The notes: generated by a model not told the origin, from the letters alone. Shown: positions 52,142-61,514, counted from the first letter of the stretch. The stretch: DNA of 64,000 bases from JAJDXW01 sp965214795 (GCA_965214795.1 OZ243976.1:4216001-4280000), one strand, 5' to 3'. A program made the numbers and translations.

Positions 52142-52218
52142 AGCCCGAAAAAATCACAAGACTTCCTGCTGCGGCCGCCCATCCGCTCGCGACGAAAGTC
52201 GGTGATTTTTTCGGGCCG
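52142..52218. repeat. TAGCCCGAAAAAATC repeat, copy D, internally deleted
   Basis: agcccgaaaaaatcac on the left and, inverted, gcccgaaaaaatcaccgact on the right enclose only the gcggccgcccatccgctcgcg block. This short 77-bp derivative of copies B and C is almost pure terminal sequence. Confidence 0.75.
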
Positions 52219-52267
52219 GCGGGTCGAATTGGCGCGGCGCAATCCGACCCGCGTCCCTCCGCAAGGC

Positions 52268-52346
52268 GTCGGGTTGCGCTTCCGGCCAACCCGACCTGCA
52301 CGGCCCATCGGTACGGTGTCGGGTCACGCCCCCGGCCGGCCCGACC
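52268..52346. repeat. Two GTCGGGT hairpin repeats
   Basis: GTCGGGTTGCGCTTCCGGCC... (52268-52299) and GTCGGGTCACGCCCCCGGCC... (52318-52346) each fold back on CCGACC. Same family as 50949-51092. Confidence 0.6.
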
Positions 52347-52373
52347 GGAAGCGTGAAATGGCCTTGGCGCCCG

Positions 52374-52391
52374 ATTGTACAATGTCGACAA
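52374..52391 (-). promoter_or_regulatory. GntR-type boxes upstream of the SDR gene
   Basis: The perfect palindrome ATTGTACAAT (52374-52383) overlaps TGTCGACAA (52383-52391), which on the minus strand reads TTGTCGACA. The core GTNGAC matches the boxes at 9144, 16673 and 55330. It lies between the divergent dioxygenase (52032) and SDR (52524) genes, so it could control both. Confidence 0.5.
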
Positions 52392-52523
52392 TCGATCCGG
52401 AGTCGGGCCGCCAAGGGCCGCACCACCCCCGGGAGGCCCCCCGCACCCCTTGCCCTTCGTGCCCCTGCCACGATCGGAGCCCGCACCCGCCCGGCGCGGA
52501 CCGCCAGCCGCAAGGAGACGCCA

Positions 52524-53252
52524 ATGGACCCGTCGTGCCGCTTCGACTTCTCGGGACGGACGGTGCTCGTGGTCGGGGCGAGCCTCGGCGGCATCGGCTC
52601 CGCCATCGCGGCCGGGTTCCGGTCCAGCGGAGCAACGGTCATCATCACCGGGCTCGAGGACGAGCCGATCGAGTCCGAGCGCGGGCGCTACACCTATGAG
52701 CGGCTCGACGTGACGGACACGGCGGCGGTCGAAGCCCTCGCCGCCCGCCTCGAACGGCTCGACGTGCTCGTCAACTGCGCGGGCGGCTCGGAGCGCGGCC
52801 AGCCCCCGGGCGTTGCCCCCTTCGAGCGCTTCGTCGACCTCAACCTCACCGGCACCTACCGCCTCTGCTTCACCCTCCTCCCCCACTTGAAGGCGAGCCG
52901 CGGGTGCGTCATCAACATCGGCTCGATGTACGGGCACGTCGGGAGCCCGAAGGTCCCCGCCTACGGGGCGGCGAAGGCCGGGGTGCACCAGCTCACGAAG
53001 TCCCTCGCGGTCGCCTGGGCCGAACACGGCATTCGCGTCAACGCCATCGCCCCCGGCTTCATCGTCACCGCCGGCACCGCGGTCGGGCGAAGCGACCCGG
53101 AGCACTACGCGGCCGTCGTCGAGCGCACCCCGATGCGCCGCTGGGGGGAGCCCGCGGACATCGCGGGGCCGGCCCTGTTCCTCGCCTCGCCGGCGGCCGC
53201 GTTCGTGACCGGCGTCACCCTCGACGTGGACGGCGGCTACGCCGCGGGCTGA
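52524..53252 (+). CDS. SDR family oxidoreductase, 242 aa
   Basis: FDFSGRTVLVVGASLGGIGS (cofactor motif GxxxGxG), RLDVLVNCAGGSERG, VINIGSMYGHVGSPKVPAYG with the YGAAK catalytic pair, IRVNAIAPGFIVT and FVTGVTLDVDGGYAAG. An acidic residue after strand 2 suggests NAD use. AAGGAGACGCCA precedes ATG 52524. It starts the plus-strand Liv module. Confidence 0.93.
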   Translation: MDPSCRFDFSGRTVLVVGASLGGIGSAIAAGFRSSGATVIITGLEDEPIESERGRYTYERLDVTDTAAVEALAARLERLDVLVNCAGGSERGQPPGVAPFERFVDLNLTGTYRLCFTLLPHLKASRGCVINIGSMYGHVGSPKVPAYGAAKAGVHQLTKSLAVAWAEHGIRVNAIAPGFIVTAGTAVGRSDPEHYAAVVERTPMRRWGEPADIAGPALFLASPAAAFVTGVTLDVDGGYAAG

Positions 53253-53704
53253 CGCCGCCGGTTCGCCCGCCTGCCTGCGCGCCCACCTCCTCATGAGGAC
53301 GGGTCCCACCCCGCGCCGGCGGGGGGCATCCGGCGCGGGACGTCGGTCTTGCAGCGCCGGAAGTCATCATCGAAGAAATCGACATTCTCACTCCCGCCGA
53401 TCGACTACCCTCTCGAACAGGCCCGGGTCCGTTGCACGCCGGCCGGACGGCGGGGCCGCGGGTCGGACTCGCTCAACGCAGCCCGACCTGCGGGTATCAC
53501 CGGCACGTCAAGCGCATGCCGTTCGCAGGACCCGAGTCATCCACATCCGTAACGTGAAACGTTCCTGCGAACAGGCGACGGCACCTCGGGGCCGGCCGGA
53601 ATCCGCCCGACCGCACCCGGTGGGTCGACCGTCCGGTCAAGTCGGCGCTTCCGGTCAGGCATGAACGCCCTGCTCGACAGGGGTGCCGGGCGCTCTCGCA
53701 ACCG
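53253..53704. other. Intergenic region before the aldehyde dehydrogenase gene
   Basis: About 450 bp without a gene. One GTCGG...CCGACC hairpin repeat lies at 53462-53492. No promoter stands out. Confidence 0.4.
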
Positions 53705-55165
53705 ATGGAGACCGACATGCAGCTCGTTCCCGAATCGCTCGCCGCAAACCTCATCGACGGCCGCTGGGTGGAGCCCGCCGCCGGCCGCGCGATCGAGGTC
53801 GTCAATCCCGCGAACCGGGAGGTCATCGGGCGCGTTCCCGATCGCGATCCGGCGGAGGCGGCGCTCCCCGCCGACGCGGCGGAACAGGCCGCCCCGGGAT
53901 GGGCGGCGACCCCGGCCGTCGAGCGCGAGGCGATCCTGCTCCGAGCCGCCGAGTTGATGGTGGAGCACCGCGAGGCGCTGGCGCACCTCATCACTCTCGA
54001 GCAGGGGAAGCCGCTCGCCGAAGCGCGCGGCGAGATCGACTACGGGGTGAGCTTCGTCCGCTGGTACGCGGCCGAAGCGCGCCGCCTGTACGGGGAGATC
54101 GTCCCTTCCCGGGACGCGGCCAGGTACCAGCTCGTATTCCGCGAGCCGGTCGGGCCGACCCTCCTCGTGAGCTCGGGCAACGACCCGTTCGCGATGATCA
54201 CCCGCAAGGGCGCGCCGGCCCTCGCCGCCGGCTGTCCTCTCGTCGTCAAGCCGCACCGGGAGACCCCGTTCAGCGCCCTCGCCGCGGCCCGGCTGTTCGA
54301 GGCGGCGGGGGTTCCCCCCGGCGTCGTCAACGTGATCACGACGACCCGCTCGGACGAGGCCTGCCGGATCCTCCTCGAGCACCCCGCGATGCGGCACGTC
54401 ACGTTCACCGGGTCATCGGCCGTCGGCCGGCATCTCGGCGCGCAGGCGGGCGCACTCATGAAGGGCATGACCATGGAGCTCGGGGGGCATGCACCCTTCG
54501 TGGTCCACGACGACGCCGATCTCGACCTCGCGGCGGGGGACCTCCTCGCGCGCAAGTTCACCAACGCGGGGCAGACCTGCTCGTGTCCGGCCCGGATGTT
54601 CCTCAGCGAGGCGATCGCGGAGCCGTTCCTGGAGCGCTTCCTCGCCGGGATGGAGGGGATCGTCGTCGGGGACGGGATGGACCCCGAGGTCACCATGGGA
54701 CCGCTCCAGAACGAGGGTGCGGTCGCGAAGACCGAGCGGCACATCCGGGACGCCCTCGACAAGGGCGCGCGGCTTCTCGGCGGCGGCGAGCGCCTCGGAG
54801 ACCGGCGGGGGCACTTCCACGCTCCGACCGCCCTCGTCGACGCCACCTCCGACATGCTCGTCATGCACGAGGAGACCTTCGGTCCGGTGGCCGCGTTCGT
54901 CCGCTTCCACACCGAGGAGGAGCTCTTCCGCGACGTCAACCACCCGACCTACGGCCTCACCGCCTATTGCTACACGCGCGACCTCGCCCGCGCGTTCCGG
55001 ACCGCGGCGGTCTTCCGCTGCGGCTTCGTCGGGGTGAACGACCGGCGCCCGCAGGGGGCCGAGGTGCCGATGGGAGGTGTCGGCGAAAGCGGGCTCGGAC
55101 GCGAGGGCGGCCACTGGGGCATCGAGGAGTTCACCACGATCAAGTACGTCTCGATGCGCGCCTGA
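53705..55165 (+). CDS. NAD(P)-dependent aldehyde dehydrogenase, succinate-semialdehyde dehydrogenase-like
   Basis: 486 residues: LIDGRWVEPAAGRAIEVVNP, LEQGKPLAEARGEIDYGVSF, GPTLLVSSGNDPFAMITRKG, MTMELGGHAPFVV with the general-base Glu, FTNAGQTCSCPARMFLS with the catalytic Cys, and GPVAAFVRFHTEEELFRDVN. The common PWNFP is replaced by SSGNDPF but keeps the Asn. It resembles the GabD/DavD group, which oxidises succinic or glutaric semialdehyde. ATG 53705 is the longest start; ATG 53717 has a better-spaced GGAG. It lies in the Liv module with two SDRs and an aminotransferase. Confidence 0.93.
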   Translation: METDMQLVPESLAANLIDGRWVEPAAGRAIEVVNPANREVIGRVPDRDPAEAALPADAAEQAAPGWAATPAVEREAILLRAAELMVEHREALAHLITLEQGKPLAEARGEIDYGVSFVRWYAAEARRLYGEIVPSRDAARYQLVFREPVGPTLLVSSGNDPFAMITRKGAPALAAGCPLVVKPHRETPFSALAAARLFEAAGVPPGVVNVITTTRSDEACRILLEHPAMRHVTFTGSSAVGRHLGAQAGALMKGMTMELGGHAPFVVHDDADLDLAAGDLLARKFTNAGQTCSCPARMFLSEAIAEPFLERFLAGMEGIVVGDGMDPEVTMGPLQNEGAVAKTERHIRDALDKGARLLGGGERLGDRRGHFHAPTALVDATSDMLVMHEETFGPVAAFVRFHTEEELFRDVNHPTYGLTAYCYTRDLARAFRTAAVFRCGFVGVNDRRPQGAEVPMGGVGESGLGREGGHWGIEEFTTIKYVSMRA

Positions 55166-55329
55166 CGAATGCATCGATCCGTCGATTCGGCGGTGGCGGT
55201 CTCCAGGCATGTACGTCGCTCATATCGGCAGGATCCGGACGCGGCTTCCGCTCCCGTCCACGACGACCGGAGAGCCGGTAGCCGGATCGGCCTCGTGCCG
55301 ATCCAGGGAGGTCGGGACGAAACGATCAT

Positions 55330-55353
55330 TTGTTGACATATGGATTGTTGACA
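55330..55353 (+). promoter_or_regulatory. Paired GntR-type boxes before the Liv binding-protein gene
   Basis: TTGTTGACA occurs twice, at 55330-55338 and 55345-55353, 15 bp apart, in the A+T-rich part of 55166-55555, which otherwise holds no gene. The arrangement mirrors 16673-16694. Confidence 0.55.
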
Positions 55354-55555
55354 GTGATTCCGGGCCTGTGCAACCATCGTCCGGTCATTCGTTCGGACGG
55401 TGGGTTTCTCGCCCTCGATATCGTTTGCCGGCCACCAGTTCCGCGGCCCCTCGCGCATGCTCGTCGGCCCGGCGAGAAGCGCCTGCCATCCGGCAATCGG
55501 GGAGCGCCGTCTGGCGCGCCCTCGCCATGACCCCGCAAGAAGCAGGAGGTTCCCG

Positions 55556-56743
55556 ATGAGAACGCAAGCGACGAGACGCGCCCTCTCCGTACTGGGGTGC
55601 GCGCTGGCCCTGGCGGCCGGCCCGGCCACCGCCGAGACCGGCGTGACGGACGACACCATCCGGATCGGGCTCATGGTCCCGCTCACCGGCCCGGCCGGCG
55701 CCACCGTGGGCCCGGGCATGGCTACCGGAGCGAAGACGGTCTGGACCGAGGTCAACGAGGCAGGCGGCATCCACGGCCGCATGATCGAGTGGGTCGAGGA
55801 AGACACCGGCTGCACCGCCGAGATGGGCATTCCCGCCGTCAAGAAGGCGATCCACGACCATGAGGTCTTCATGCTCGCCTCGGGCGGATGCAGCAACGAG
55901 ATCCTGTCCTACCGCGACATCGTGATCGAGAACGGGGTGCCGTATTCCGTCTGGGGGGCGACGAACGACAAGATCACGCAACAGCCCAACTGCTGCCTCT
56001 TCCGCACTTCGCTTCGCGCCGGCTACGAGGGCGTGCTCCAGGCCGACTTCGCCCGCAGCATCCCGAACGCGCAGCGTTTCGCCATCATCGCCCAGCACGA
56101 CGCCTGGGGGCAGGCCAAGTACGAGGGGGTGATGAACAAGCTCACCGAGTACGGCATCACCCCGGTCGCCGACGAGGAGATGACCGCGGAGACCGCCGAC
56201 GCGACCCCGCAGGCGCTTCGCATCTCCAAGGCGAACCCGGACGTCATCATCACCGACCTCTTCCCGAAGCCGACGACGGTGTTCCTCCGGGCCGCCCACC
56301 AGTACGGGCTCACCAAGCTCCCCATCATCCTGCACACCTCGATCAACGATCTCGTGCAGCTCGAGAAGGACGTCGGCATTCCGGGAGCGATCGACAACGC
56401 CTACACGGTGACCTTCACCCGCGACCCGAACGCGCCGGACCTCGAGCCTTGGAAGGCCAGGCTCGCGGCCATCGCACCCGAGATCAAGCTGACCCCGTAC
56501 AGCATGTGGGGCGTGACCGGGGCGAGCGTGGTGGTCGAGGCGCTCCAACGCGCGGGCCGCGACCTCACCCGCGAATCCCTCATCGCGGCGATGGAGTCCA
56601 TCGAGGGTTTCGAGTCGGAGATGATCTTCGGCCCGATCACCTACTCGGCGGAGGACAAGGACGGCAACAAGACCGGCATGTTCCAGAAGCTCCACAACGG
56701 CAAGCAGGTGGACGTCGGCCTGACGTTCAAGACCATCGAGTGA
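55556..56743 (+). CDS. Branched-chain amino-acid-type ABC substrate-binding protein (LivJ/LivK-like)
   Basis: 395 residues. Signal peptide in residues 1-26 (ALSVLGCALALAAGPATA). The mature part has VTDDTIRIGLMVPLTGPAGA, EVNEAGGIHGRMIEWVEEDT, FRTSLRAGYEGVLQADFARS, FAIIAQHDAWGQAKYEGVMN, ANPDVIITDLFPKPTTVFLR and ALQRAGRDLTRESLIAAMES, typical of type I periplasmic binding proteins. AGGAGG precedes ATG 55556. The ligand may be an amide or aromatic acid rather than leucine, given the enzymes alongside. Confidence 0.93.
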   Translation: MRTQATRRALSVLGCALALAAGPATAETGVTDDTIRIGLMVPLTGPAGATVGPGMATGAKTVWTEVNEAGGIHGRMIEWVEEDTGCTAEMGIPAVKKAIHDHEVFMLASGGCSNEILSYRDIVIENGVPYSVWGATNDKITQQPNCCLFRTSLRAGYEGVLQADFARSIPNAQRFAIIAQHDAWGQAKYEGVMNKLTEYGITPVADEEMTAETADATPQALRISKANPDVIITDLFPKPTTVFLRAAHQYGLTKLPIILHTSINDLVQLEKDVGIPGAIDNAYTVTFTRDPNAPDLEPWKARLAAIAPEIKLTPYSMWGVTGASVVVEALQRAGRDLTRESLIAAMESIEGFESEMIFGPITYSAEDKDGNKTGMFQKLHNGKQVDVGLTFKTIE

Positions 56744-56775
56744 CGAGAACCGCGTAGCGGGCGGGCATTCCGCGG

Positions 56776-56818
56776 GCGGGGCTCGCTCTCGGGGGGGCAT
56801 CCTGAGGGCGAGCCCCGC
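56776..56818 (+). terminator. Intercistronic stem-loop after the binding-protein gene
   Basis: GCGGGGCTCGC (56776-56786) pairs perfectly with GCGAGCCCCGC (56808-56818), followed by TTCCCT. It is probably a partial terminator or mRNA-stabilising stem that keeps the binding protein more abundant than the permeases. Confidence 0.55.
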
Positions 56819-56898
56819 TTCCCTGGGCCGCCGCCCCGCCCGACCGCGCGGCCGGCTTCGGCCGGCCGCGGCCGACGACACGAGACGGGCCTTCCTCC

Positions 56899-57771
56899 AT
56901 GTTCTTCGACCTCCTCGCGAGTGGCATCGCGCTCGGCAGCATCTACGGGCTCGTCGCCCTCGGCATGGTCGTCGTGTACAAGGGCGCGCGGGCCGTCAAC
57001 TTCGCGCACGGCGAAATTTTCGCGACCGCCGCGTTCGTCGGCTACCTGCTGACCGCAAACGGGCTCGACTACTGGGCGGCGCTGACCCTCGCCGTCCTCG
57101 TCACCACCATCCTCGGGATCCTCATCGAGCGGTGTGCGTACCGGCCGCTCGCGAACGCGAGCGACCTCGCCCTCATCATCGCGACCATCGCCGTCTCGTT
57201 CATGATCAAGGGCGTGGTCCGGACGTCGTACGGCACCCGCGGGGACTTCGTCGCCTACCCGCCCATCTTCTCGTTCGAGCCCCTCGTCATCCAGGGCGTG
57301 TTCGTCCAGCGCCAGCACCTCGTGCTCGGCGGCGTGGCGTTGGTGTGCATGGCGCTCTTCGGGCTCTTCTTCGCCCTCACCCGGCACGGCAAGATGATGC
57401 AGGCGGTCTCCGAGGACCGGGACGCGGCCGCCCTCGTCGGCATCGACGTGCGGCTGGTGTTCCTCTGGATCTGGGCCCTCGGGTCGCTCCTCGGCGGGCT
57501 CGCCGGGGTGCTGATGGCGCCGATCGTCCTGGTGTATCCGGACATGGGGCTCTCCATCCTCGTCAAGTCCTTCGCGGCCGCGGTGCTCGGCGGGTTCGAC
57601 AGCCTGGCGGGGGCGGTGATCGGCGGTCTCCTGATGGGGATCTTCGAGCAGATGCTGAGCGGGTACGCGGGCACGATGTTCCAGGACATTGCGGGCTTCG
57701 CGGTGATCATCATCGTCCTGCTCGTGCGTCCGAGCGGACTGTTCGGCTCGAAGGAACAGACCCGGGTCTAG
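56899..57771 (+). CDS. livH: Branched-chain-type ABC permease LivH
   Basis: 290 residues with about eight membrane segments: DLLASGIALGSIYGLVALGM, GARAVNFAHGEIFATAAFVG, ALTRHGKMMQAVSEDRDAAA, VGIDVRLVFLWIWALGSLLG, KSFAAAVLGGFDSLAGAVIG. Standard LivH. Confidence 0.94.
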   Translation: MFFDLLASGIALGSIYGLVALGMVVVYKGARAVNFAHGEIFATAAFVGYLLTANGLDYWAALTLAVLVTTILGILIERCAYRPLANASDLALIIATIAVSFMIKGVVRTSYGTRGDFVAYPPIFSFEPLVIQGVFVQRQHLVLGGVALVCMALFGLFFALTRHGKMMQAVSEDRDAAALVGIDVRLVFLWIWALGSLLGGLAGVLMAPIVLVYPDMGLSILVKSFAAAVLGGFDSLAGAVIGGLLMGIFEQMLSGYAGTMFQDIAGFAVIIIVLLVRPSGLFGSKEQTRV

Positions 57772-58102
57772 CCCGGAAGTCTCTGCTGCGAACACCGAAT
57801 CCATCCGCCGTGACGGGCCGTAATCCCCCAAGCCGCTTCGGACGCGCGGGTGCGCCGGGGTCGGCTGCCTGCGGCGTTCCGCGATCCCTGCTTCGCCGTC
57901 GGGCCGGGCAAGCCATCCGCGGCTTGCCCGCTCGCCGGAACGAAGCGCCACCGGCGCTTCGTCTTCGCCCTGCGGCGGCGCGCACGCGCTCCCGCGGCCC
58001 GTCCCCGCCGCGTCCCGGCGCCTTCGCGCCGAAAACCGGCGAGACCTGCGGGCCGGCGTCGTCGGAGCCGCGAGCCGCGGGCCGCCGCGACGGGGGTCCC
58101 GA
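57772..58102. other. livH-livM spacer with hairpins and a diverged repeat
   Basis: 331 bp, unusually long inside a Liv operon. 57775-57870 aligns, inverted and diverged, with the right half of the TAGCCCGAAAAAATC repeat. Two hairpins follow: GGGCAAGCC/GGCTTGCCC (57906-57929) and ACGAAGCGCC/GGCGCTTCGT (57940-57962). No gene. Confidence 0.55.
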
Positions 58103-59065
58103 GTGATCCCGGTGCGCCCCGAGCAAGTGCTCCGCCTTGCCGCGGTGGCCGGTGTCGCGGTGCTCGCCGTCGCCCCCTGGATGGTGAGCCTCTACAAGGT
58201 GCACGTCCTCAACATCCTCATCATCAACATCATCATGGCGACCTCGCTCAACCTCGTCATGGGCTACGCGGGGCAGTTCGCCAAGGCGAACGTGGCCTTC
58301 ATGGGGCTCGGCGCCTACACCATGGGGCTCCTCGTCACCCGGGCGGACTGGTCGTTCTGGATCGCGTGGCCGACCGGAGCCCTGCTCGCCGCCGCGGTGG
58401 GGACCCTCGTCGCCCTCCCCGCCCTGCGTCTCCGGGGCCTGTACCTCGCGATCATCACCATCTCGTTCGTGCTCATCGTGCACTGGTCGTTCCTGCACGC
58501 GCGCTTTCTCACCGGGGGTGCGAGCGGCTTCTCCGTCCCCCATCCGAACTACTTCGGCCTGCCGATCCCGAACACCCAGGCGACCTACTACCTCTCCCTG
58601 ACGACCCTCCTCGGCGCGCTGTGGGTCGTGCGCAACTTGGTCGCATCCGGCTTCGGACGGTCGCTGCTCTGCCTCGCCGAGCAGGAGCTGGTCGCGCCCG
58701 CCCTCGGCATCAACGTGTACCGGACCAAGATCGCGGTATTCGCGCTGAGCGGCCTCCTCGCCGGCCTCGCGGGAGGGCTCCACGCCATTACCCTGCAGTT
58801 CATCGACCCCCAGAACTTCTGGCTCCTGCAGCTCGTGGTCCAGCTCTGCATGGTCGCCCTCGGGGGCGTCGCGAGCCTCCTCGGCTCCGTGCTCGGCGCC
58901 TCCGTCATGACCCTGCTCATCGAGGTCCTGCGCGCGTTCAAGGGCCTGTGGGAGTTCGCGATCGGCGGCATCCTGCTGCTGACGATCGTGTTCTTCCCCC
59001 GCGGCATCGCGGGCCTCGTCGAGCATTTCTTCCCGAGCCTGCGCGAGCGGCGGCACCGGCCATGA
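58103..59065 (+). CDS. livM: Branched-chain-type ABC permease LivM
   Basis: 320 residues from GTG 58103: NIIMATSLNLVMGYAGQFAK, FMGLGAYTMGLLVTR, LRLRGLYLAIITISFVLIVH, LGINVYRTKIAVFALSGLLA, ALGGVASLLGSVLGASVMTL. Standard LivM. It overlaps livG by four bases. Confidence 0.94.
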   Translation: MIPVRPEQVLRLAAVAGVAVLAVAPWMVSLYKVHVLNILIINIIMATSLNLVMGYAGQFAKANVAFMGLGAYTMGLLVTRADWSFWIAWPTGALLAAAVGTLVALPALRLRGLYLAIITISFVLIVHWSFLHARFLTGGASGFSVPHPNYFGLPIPNTQATYYLSLTTLLGALWVVRNLVASGFGRSLLCLAEQELVAPALGINVYRTKIAVFALSGLLAGLAGGLHAITLQFIDPQNFWLLQLVVQLCMVALGGVASLLGSVLGASVMTLLIEVLRAFKGLWEFAIGGILLLTIVFFPRGIAGLVEHFFPSLRERRHRP

Positions 59066-59868
59066 CCGCCGCCCTCACCCTGGAAGGCGTGTCGATCCAC
59101 TTCGGGGGCATCCGCGCCCTCGAGGACGTGTCCTGCGAGGTCCCCGCCGGACAGCTTCGCGGGATCATCGGGCCGAACGGATCGGGCAAGACCACCCTCC
59201 TCAACGTCATCTCGCGCATCTACCCCGTCACCGCGGGGGCGATCCGGCTCTTCGGCGACGACATCACCCGCTGGCCGAACCATGCGGTGGCCCGCCACGG
59301 GGTCATGCGCACCTACCAGCGGGTCGCTCTCGTCACCCAGCTCACGGTGCTCGAGAACGTGATGCTCGGCCTGCACGCGACGCGCCGCCAGTCGCTCCTC
59401 GACATCGCGTTCCGCACTCCGGGCCACCGCCGGCTCGAACGCGAGTTCGTGGAGCGCGCCCGGGAGACGCTGGAATTCGTCGGCCTCGAGCATCTCGCCG
59501 ACCGCAGGGGCGACGAGCTTTCGGGGGGGCAGATGCGCCTCGTCGAGATCGCCCGAGCCATCGTGTCGCGGCCGAGGGTGCTGCTTCTCGACGAGCCGGC
59601 AGCGGGGTTGAGCCTCGTGCGCATCGACGAGATCGCGGAGCTCATCCACCGCATCAACGGGGAGCTCGGGGTGACCGTCGTCCTCGTCGAGCACGTTCTC
59701 AATCTCGTGATGTCGCTCTGCGAACGCATCTCGGTGCTGGTCTCCGGGCGGCTCCTCGTCGAGTCCGGATCGCCGTCCGAAGTGCAGGAAGACCCGAGGG
59801 TGCGCGAAGCCTATCTCGGACAGGCGCGGGCGCGGGAACCGGGAGAGGCGGCGGATGCTCGCGCTTGA
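59062..59868 (+). CDS. livG: Branched-chain-type ABC ATPase LivG
   Basis: 268 residues: Walker A GPNGSGKTTLLNVISR, RTYQRVALVTQLTVLENVML, signature LSGGQMRLVEIARAI, Walker B LLLDEPAAGL, switch VEHVLNLVMSLCERI. The usual FQ Q-loop reads YQRV here. The start overlaps the livM stop (ATGA). Confidence 0.94.
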   Translation: MTAALTLEGVSIHFGGIRALEDVSCEVPAGQLRGIIGPNGSGKTTLLNVISRIYPVTAGAIRLFGDDITRWPNHAVARHGVMRTYQRVALVTQLTVLENVMLGLHATRRQSLLDIAFRTPGHRRLEREFVERARETLEFVGLEHLADRRGDELSGGQMRLVEIARAIVSRPRVLLLDEPAAGLSLVRIDEIAELIHRINGELGVTVVLVEHVLNLVMSLCERISVLVSGRLLVESGSPSEVQEDPRVREAYLGQARAREPGEAADARA

Positions 59869-60565
59869 GAACCTGTTCCTCGGCTACGGCCCGGTCGACG
59901 TCATCAAGGGCATCAGCCTCGAAGTGACGGCCGGCGAGGTGGTGTGCATCCTCGGCGGCAACGGCTCGGGCAAGAGCACGATCCTCAAGGCGATCGCGGG
60001 GTTCCTCGAGCCGCAGTCCGGTGAGGTGCGATACGAGGGCCGGGTCGTCAACGACGTGCCGGCCCACCGCCGCTACCACGACGGCCTCGTCTACATCCCG
60101 CAGGACCGCAAGCTCTTCGGCCGCAAGACGGTCTACGAGAACCTGGAACTCGGGTGCCTGAGCCGGGGCGAGCCGCGCGCCGAGGTCAAGGGCCGCATCG
60201 AGGAGCTGCTGGAACACTTCCCGGTGCTGCGGGAGAAGAGCCGGCTCAAGGCCCTGACCCTGAGCGGCGGAGAGCAGCAGACCCTGGCCCTCGCCCGTGC
60301 GCTGATGGGCTCGCCGCGGCTCATCCTGCTCGACGAGCCGTCCGCCGGGCTGTCGCCGGTGTGGATCGAGCGGCTCTTCGAGGTCATGCAGCGGGTGATC
60401 GCGGAGCTTGCCCTCACCGTCATCATCGTGGAGCAGAACATCCACGTCGGCCTCGATTTCGCCGAACGCGGGTTCGTCATTCAGAACGGAGTGATCGCGC
60501 TCGAAGAGTCGTCGGCCACCTTGCGGGGGAGCGAGGACCTGATCCGCTCCTATCTCGGAGGCTGA
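59855..60565 (+). CDS. livF: Branched-chain-type ABC ATPase LivF
   Basis: 236 residues: GYGPVDVIKGISLEVTAGEV, Walker A GGNGSGKSTILKAIAG, YIPQDRKLFGRKTVYENLEL, signature LSGGEQQTLALARALM, Walker B LILLDEPSAGLSP, switch VEQNIHVGLDFAERGFV. It overlaps livG by 14 bp and completes the importer. Confidence 0.94.
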   Translation: MLALENLFLGYGPVDVIKGISLEVTAGEVVCILGGNGSGKSTILKAIAGFLEPQSGEVRYEGRVVNDVPAHRRYHDGLVYIPQDRKLFGRKTVYENLELGCLSRGEPRAEVKGRIEELLEHFPVLREKSRLKALTLSGGEQQTLALARALMGSPRLILLDEPSAGLSPVWIERLFEVMQRVIAELALTVIIVEQNIHVGLDFAERGFVIQNGVIALEESSATLRGSEDLIRSYLGG

Positions 60566-60728
60566 CCGTGATGGCCAGGTTCATCGGGGATCCGGGGGCG
60601 GGGCGGCGCGCGCAGGGCGGCACGGCCGGGCGGCACGGAGGGCTCGGAGAAGCCGAAGGGCGATTCCGTTCGGCCTGCCGCCCGGGTCGCGGCACCCGGC
60701 CGGATCTCCCTCGCGGCGCCGGGGGCGG

Positions 60729-61514
60729 GTGACCGTGGACCGATTCCTCGACGGCAAGGTGGCCCTCGTCACCGGGGCCTCGCGGGGCATCGGCCGGGCG
60801 GCCGCGCTCGCCCTCGCCGCCCGCGGCGCCGACGTCTGCGTTCACTGCCGCGAGCGCCGGGACCTCGCCGATGAAGTCGCGAAGGCGATCGAGGCGACCG
60901 GCCGGCGGGGCCTCGTGGTCGCCGCGGACATCGCGGACCCGGCCGCGGTAGCGGACGCGGTCGGAGCCGTCGAGCGCACGTTCGGCCGCCTCGACGTGCT
61001 CGTCAACAATGCGGGCTGGGTCGCACCGCACCGGCTGCCGGGCGCCGATCTCGAGGTCGTCCACCGCATCATCGACGTCAACCTCAAGGGGCCGTTCCAC
61101 TGCATCGCGGCCGCGCTGCCCCTGCTGCGCAGGGTGGGCGGGGGCGTGATCGTGAACGTCGGGGCGCTCAATTCGCGCGCGGTTTCGGCCGGCGGGCCGG
61201 CCTACGCAGCCGCCAAGGCGGGCCTCGTCGCCATGACCCGGAACCTCGCCCGGGACCTCGGGCCCCTCGGAGTGCGCATCAATACGGTCGCGCCACCATT
61301 GACCCCCACCGACATGGGGCGCTGGGCGCAGGAGGAGGCGGGGTCGCCGGTGGCCGGGCTCGGGAACGGCCAGCGGCCGGCGGACCCCCGAGAGGTAGCC
61401 GAGGTCATCGCCCTCTTCTGCTCGCCGGGGATGGCCTACCTCTCCGGCGAGACCCTGTACATGGGCGGGGGATTCGAGGCGCCGCCTCCCCCGACGCCCC
61501 CGTCATCCGATTGA
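60729..61514 (+). CDS. SDR family oxidoreductase (FabG-like), 261 aa
   Basis: GKVALVTGASRGIGRAAALA (cofactor motif), CRERRDLADEVAKAIEATG, VLVNNAGWVAPHR, IVNVGALNSRAVSAGGPAYA with the YAAAK catalytic pair, YLSGETLYMGGGFEAPPP. The C-terminus has a Pro-rich tail. GTG 60729 or GTG 60735 is the start. The 163 bp before it are noncoding. It is followed closely by the aminotransferase. Confidence 0.93.
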   Translation: MTVDRFLDGKVALVTGASRGIGRAAALALAARGADVCVHCRERRDLADEVAKAIEATGRRGLVVAADIADPAAVADAVGAVERTFGRLDVLVNNAGWVAPHRLPGADLEVVHRIIDVNLKGPFHCIAAALPLLRRVGGGVIVNVGALNSRAVSAGGPAYAAAKAGLVAMTRNLARDLGPLGVRINTVAPPLTPTDMGRWAQEEAGSPVAGLGNGQRPADPREVAEVIALFCSPGMAYLSGETLYMGGGFEAPPPPTPPSSD

